From contig JAKSMA010000084.1 in assembly GCA_024400895.1 (NCBI GenBank), positions 1-9,491 of the forward strand: a DNA stretch of 9,491 bases. Reading direction: 5' to 3'. Positions 6,880 to 9,491 of this stretch are shown piece after piece. Source of the stretch: Muribaculaceae bacterium. GTDB lineage: Bacteria; Bacteroidota; Bacteroidia; Bacteroidales; Muribaculaceae. A program made the position numbers and the translations under genes. The notes under the pieces are model-generated. The model saw nothing but the letters and a program-made list of their open reading frames with translations, did no database searches and was not told the DNA's origin. Each line of letters starts with the position of its first letter. Positions within the stretch are counted from its first letter, which is position 1.

Positions 6880-6943
6880 CGAGTTTTGCCCGCTATGCAC
6901 GATTTTTTAGCACTCCGCCACCTCGTCACATAGCAAAAACTCG
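6880..6943. repeat. Long imperfect inverted repeat (hairpin-forming) in the intergenic region
   Basis: CGAGTTTT (6880-6887) pairs with AAAACTCG (6936-6943). The pairing continues as GC/GC past a one-base bulge, then TATG (6894-6897) with CATA (6929-6932), then ACGA (6899-6902) with TCGT (6923-6926). In total about 18 base pairs, with two small internal loops and a 20-nt terminal loop. It is not followed by a T-run on either strand. It could be a regulator site, part of a small RNA, or an mRNA leader structure; nothing in the sequence decides between these. Confidence 0.5.
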
Positions 6944-6980
6944 AAACAAGAATGGATGGTGCCACCGTCTTTTGCGAAAA

Positions 6981-7012
6981 TTTGTTTTGCTAAAGAATTT
7001 ACACTACATTTG
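6981..7012 (+). promoter_or_regulatory. prmC promoter with -33 and -7 elements
   Basis: TTTG at 6981-6984 and TACATTTG at 7005-7012 are separated by 20 nt, a very good match to the Bacteroidota arrangement (TTTG, about 19-20 nt, TAnnTTTG). A second TTTG sits at 6986-6989. Transcription should start near 7017-7020, only about 10 nt before the prmC ATG, so the transcript would be almost leaderless. Confidence 0.7.
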
Positions 7013-7027
7013 TAACACGCAACAACT

Positions 7028-7882
7028 ATGACTACAAACCATATCATATCAGAGCTGAAGACCCAACTTCAGAAATACTACGACCAGCGCGAAGCCACTG
7101 CTCTGGTGCGCATCGTGGTGGAAGAAGTGCTTCACTACAGTCAGGTGGATGTGCTTTTGCGAGGCGACTTTGAGCAAGACGATGTGTTCGTCGACCATAT
7201 GCGCGACATCGTGAAGCGCCTCTGTGGCGGAGAGCCCATCCAATATATCCTTGGCCACACCACTTTTCACGGCCACGAATTCAAAGTCACACCCGCCACA
7301 CTCATCCCCCGCCCCGAAACCGAACAACTCGTCGACATGATAGTGGACGAGGCCGACGGCAAAGCCGACTTGAACGTGCTCGACATAGGCACCGGTAGTG
7401 GTTGCATCGCCATATCACTGGCATTAGCACTAAAGTGGCCTTCAGTGGAAGCTGTCGACATCTCGGAAGATGCACTGAAAGTGGCTGCTGAAAATGCCAA
7501 GGCGCTCAAAGCGAAAGTGAAATTCACCCACACCGATATTCTTCTCGCCACACCTCGGAGCGAAAGCCTCGACATCGTGGTGAGCAACCCTCCCTATGTA
7601 TGCGACAGCGAACGCGACGGCATGGAACGCAATGTGCTGGAACACGAGCCAGCCACAGCCCTATTCGTGCCAGATGCCGATCCGCTGCTTTTCTACCGTG
7701 CCATTGCCATCTATGCCGAAAAGGCTTTGAGGCCTGGCGGGTGCATCTATTTTGAAATCAACCGCCGATTCGGAAAAGAAACTTGCCAACTGCTGGAGCA
7801 ACATGGCTTTGAAGCAGCACAAGTGATTGCCGACCAATTCGGGAACCCTCGCTTTGTGAAAGCGCAAAAAAGCGACTATTAA
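7028..7882 (+). CDS. prmC: Peptide chain release factor N5-glutamine methyltransferase
   Basis: PrmC is the cytoplasmic enzyme that uses S-adenosylmethionine to methylate the Gln of the GGQ motif in release factors RF1 and RF2, raising termination efficiency. The 284-residue length is typical. The N-terminal helical domain ends in GGEPIQYILG (67-76), followed by FHGHEFKVTPATLIPRPETE (to residue 99), the family's substrate-binding linker. SAM motif I is DIGTGSGCIAI (119-129), and the catalytic NPPY is at 187-190 in VVSNPPYV. EHEPATALF (205-213) and the C-terminal FGNPRFV (271-277) are also family hallmarks. The start is the ATG directly after the promoter. The gene stands as the first of the plus-strand genes; a separate promoter follows it. 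It ends in TAA and I see no strong terminator after it. Confidence 0.97.
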   Translation: MTTNHIISELKTQLQKYYDQREATALVRIVVEEVLHYSQVDVLLRGDFEQDDVFVDHMRDIVKRLCGGEPIQYILGHTTFHGHEFKVTPATLIPRPETEQLVDMIVDEADGKADLNVLDIGTGSGCIAISLALALKWPSVEAVDISEDALKVAAENAKALKAKVKFTHTDILLATPRSESLDIVVSNPPYVCDSERDGMERNVLEHEPATALFVPDADPLLFYRAIAIYAEKALRPGGCIYFEINRRFGKETCQLLEQHGFEAAQVIADQFGNPRFVKAQKSDY

Positions 7883-7918
7883 TCGATATTATATTCGCAC
7901 GAAAACTATTTTTTTATT

Positions 7919-7926
7919 TATATTTG
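7919..7926 (+). promoter_or_regulatory. Candidate -7 element for the DUF4492-cydA operon
   Basis: TATATTTG is an exact TAnnTTTG match, 21 nt before the ATG of the DUF4492 gene. The expected -33 position (about 7894-7897) reads TTCG, a poor TTTG. It lies in the 65-nt gap after prmC and would give cytochrome bd its own transcription start with a leader of about 15 nt. Confidence 0.55.
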
Positions 7927-7947
7927 CATCTACCAACTGCAAAACTC

Positions 7948-8181
7948 ATGAATTCTGCCAGCGACATCCGCCCAAATCCATTCGTTAGAGTCTTCCGATT
8001 CTACCGCGACGGCTTTCGCAACATGACCGTTGGACGTACGCTGTGGCTTATCATAGCCATCAAGGTGGTGGTGTTTTTCCTGATTCTCCGATGGCTTCTT
8101 TTTCCAAATTTCCTTAATGGGAAAGCCACCGACGACGAAGGCAAGGCTGAATACGTGAGAGAGCAACTAACCAACAGATAA
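7948..8181 (+). CDS. DUF4492 small membrane protein, cytochrome bd-associated
   Basis: This 77-residue protein starts at ATG 7948 (MNSASDIRPNPF). A TTG eight codons upstream is in frame but lies inside the candidate promoter, so it cannot be the start if that promoter is real. The core, VRVFRFYRDGFRNMTVGRTLW, then a single hydrophobic helix of about 18-20 residues ending in LRWLLFPNFL, then an acidic tail (DDEGKAEYVREQL), match the DUF4492 family as I know it. It is found beside cydA in Bacteroidota and some Campylobacterota. The helix suggests the inner membrane. It sits 18 nt upstream of cydA, so the two are almost certainly cotranscribed. By analogy to CydX of E. coli it may be an accessory subunit or assembly factor of cytochrome bd; this is inference, as there is no sequence similarity to CydX that I can see. 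Confidence 0.9.
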   Translation: MNSASDIRPNPFVRVFRFYRDGFRNMTVGRTLWLIIAIKVVVFFLILRWLLFPNFLNGKATDDEGKAEYVREQLTNR

Positions 8182-8199
8182 CGAAACTATTATCAAGAT

Positions 8200-9491
8200 A
8201 TGGAAGAACTAACCACCGTAGTTGACTGGTCGCGTGCGCAATTTGCGCTCACCGCCATATACCATTGGCTTTTCGTGCCACTCACCCTTGGGCTCGGCAT
8301 AATCATCGCCATTATGGAAACCATCTTTTATCGCAACCGCGACGAAAAATGGCTCGCAACCACAAAATTCTGGATGACACTGTTTGGCGTCAACTTTGCC
8401 ATCGGTGTTGCCACTGGCATTATTCTTGAATTTGAGTTTGGCACCAACTGGTCGAACTATAGTTGGTTTGTTGGCGACATATTCGGCGCCCCACTTGCTG
8501 TGGAGGGTATCTTGGCATTCTTTATGGAATCCACGTTCATCGCAGTAATGTTTTTTGGTTGGAACCGCGTTTCGCCCAAGTTCCACCTCGCCGCCACATG
8601 GCTCACCGCTATCGGCGCCAGCCTCTCCGCATTGTGGATTTTGGTGGCCAACGCCTGGATGCAGCACCCTGTGGGCTGCACTTTCAACCCCGAAACCATG
8701 CGCAACGAAATGACAAGTTTCTGGGCTGTGGTTTCGTCGCCCATGGCAGTGAACAAAGTGTTTCATACAGTGGTGAGTGCATGGACACTCGGTGGGGTGT
8801 TTGTAGTGGGCGTATCGGGATGGATGCTCCTTCGCAAACGCAACATTGACCACTGCTACCGCAGTCTCAAAGTGGGCGCTTGGGTAGGCTTTGTGGGCAT
8901 TGTCCTCACCGCCATCTCTGGCGACACGTCGGCAGTGGCTGTAGCAAAACATCAACCTATGAAACTCGCTGCTATGGAGGGACTTTACGATGGGCAGAAC
9001 GGTCAGGAAATCGTGGCTTTCGGCATCCTTAACCCAGCAAAAACCGTCAGCAACAACGAAGACCCATACTTGATGAAAGTAGCCATTCCTTACGGGCTTT
9101 CTATCCTTGCCAACCACGACCCTCAATCGTTTGTGCCAGGCATCAACGACATCATCAGCGGCAAAGCGAAAGACCGCGACGGCAATGAAATCAACACCGT
9201 GCCATACACCGAACGCATGGGCCGAGGAAAACTTGCAAAAGAGGCCATCAGCGACCACAATATTGCAGTCAAAAAAGACGATAGGCTTGCCGTGGCAGAA
9301 GCCGACAAGGTGCTTGAGGAGAACTTCAAATACTTTGGTTACGGCTATCTCAACACCCCAGAAGAAGCCGTCCCAAATGTGCCACTCACATTCTACACCT
9401 TCCACCTGATGGTGAGCATCGGTGGATATTTAGCAGTGTTCCTTTTTGTGGCACTCGTGTTTGCCTACAAACGCAGGTGGCTCGAGCATGC
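8200..9491 (+). CDS. cydA: Cytochrome bd ubiquinol/menaquinol oxidase subunit I (3' end beyond window)
   Basis: The frame opens at ATG 8200 (MEELTTVVDWSRAQFALTAIYHWLFVPLTLG) and stays open for 430 codons to the window edge; family members have about 515-525. CydA is the inner-membrane subunit that oxidises quinol and carries hemes b558, b595 and d for O2 reduction. Key residues align with E. coli CydA: His22 (His19), Glu102 and Glu110 (Glu99, Glu107), His189 (His186), Lys255 and Glu260 of the quinol-binding Q loop (Lys252, Glu257), and Met404 in FHLMVSIGG (Met393). The distance from the KLAAME motif to Met404 shows the long Q-loop form, like E. coli. GWNR, NAWMQHPVG and ISGDTSA are further family marks. 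In a Bacteroidota anaerobe it would serve nanaerobic respiration and oxygen scavenging with menaquinol. cydB is expected just downstream. Confidence 0.97.
   Translation, partial: MEELTTVVDWSRAQFALTAIYHWLFVPLTLGLGIIIAIMETIFYRNRDEKWLATTKFWMTLFGVNFAIGVATGIILEFEFGTNWSNYSWFVGDIFGAPLAVEGILAFFMESTFIAVMFFGWNRVSPKFHLAATWLTAIGASLSALWILVANAWMQHPVGCTFNPETMRNEMTSFWAVVSSPMAVNKVFHTVVSAWTLGGVFVVGVSGWMLLRKRNIDHCYRSLKVGAWVGFVGIVLTAISGDTSAVAVAKHQPMKLAAMEGLYDGQNGQEIVAFGILNPAKTVSNNEDPYLMKVAIPYGLSILANHDPQSFVPGINDIISGKAKDRDGNEINTVPYTERMGRGKLAKEAISDHNIAVKKDDRLAVAEADKVLEENFKYFGYGYLNTPEEAVPNVPLTFYTFHLMVSIGGYLAVFLFVALVFAYKRRWLEH

Larger units (their letters stand above)
6689..7027. other. Divergent intergenic region between the envelope operon and prmC
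   Basis: These 339 nt hold no convincing gene. They are AT-rich at both ends. They contain a candidate promoter for the minus-strand operon near the left end, one for prmC near the right end, and a long imperfect inverted repeat at 6880-6943. The stretch 6740-6880 shows nothing I can interpret. Confidence 0.7.

Noticed and set aside
6846..7031. Possible 61-codon gene on the plus strand in the intergenic region
   Set aside because: It runs through the inverted repeat and the prmC promoter and overlaps the prmC start; its basic, aromatic-rich product has no recognisable motif.
7883..7920. T7 run after prmC as a terminator
   Set aside because: No stable stem precedes it; the possible CGA/TCG pairing is three base pairs with mismatches. 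The A/T run is better read as the spacer of the promoter ending at 7926.
8209..9405. Long open frame of 398 codons on the minus strand
   Set aside because: It lies antisense to cydA, whose plus frame has every family residue in place. The minus product is rich in His, Cys and Phe with no recognisable domain, as expected for a mirror frame of a codon-biased gene.

Overview
The window looks like a chromosomal piece from a member of the Bacteroidales (Bacteroidota). The genes have Bacteroidota-type sequences: tandem OmpH/Skp chaperones downstream of BamA, a DUF6089-like barrel, a DUF6242-like propeller lipoprotein, and a DUF4492 protein before cydA. Three good matches to the Bacteroidota -7 promoter element TAnnTTTG sit where promoters are needed, and classical Shine-Dalgarno sequences are largely absent. 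I cannot fix the genus; a gut Prevotellaceae- or Muribaculaceae-like organism would fit. Apart from the interrupted ompH copy, this is core genome. I see no mobile element, CRISPR array, rRNA or tRNA.

Left part (1-6720), minus strand: one probable six-gene envelope-biogenesis operon read right to left. It runs from a surface-type propeller lipoprotein (5207-6688), through a small DUF6089-like beta-barrel (4509-5171), uppS (3702-4454, GTG start), bamA (1052-3691) and a first OmpH/Skp chaperone (442-954), to a second OmpH/Skp chaperone that runs off the left edge (1-352). Gaps are 10 to 97 nt and I see no convincing terminator between genes. UppS makes the undecaprenyl carrier for wall and surface glycans, BamA inserts outer-membrane barrels, and the Skp-like proteins escort unfolded barrels across the periplasm. 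The second chaperone has an in-frame TAG at codon 96, after which the coiled-coil reading frame continues intact to the window edge.

Middle (6689-7027): a 339-nt divergent intergenic region with a candidate promoter on each strand and a long imperfect inverted repeat (6880-6943) that no gene explains.

Right part (7028-9491), plus strand: prmC (release-factor glutamine methyltransferase), probably on a nearly leaderless transcript. It is followed by a separate candidate promoter driving a DUF4492 one-helix membrane protein and cydA (cytochrome bd oxidase subunit I, 430 codons visible, cut by the right edge). cydB is expected just outside.

I do not see a convincing undescribed system. The items most worth checking are the amber codon in the second ompH gene, the repeat-built Tyr/Asn-rich insertion in the BamA barrel, the intergenic inverted repeat, the CxxCH tail of the small barrel protein, and the DUF4492-CydA pairing.
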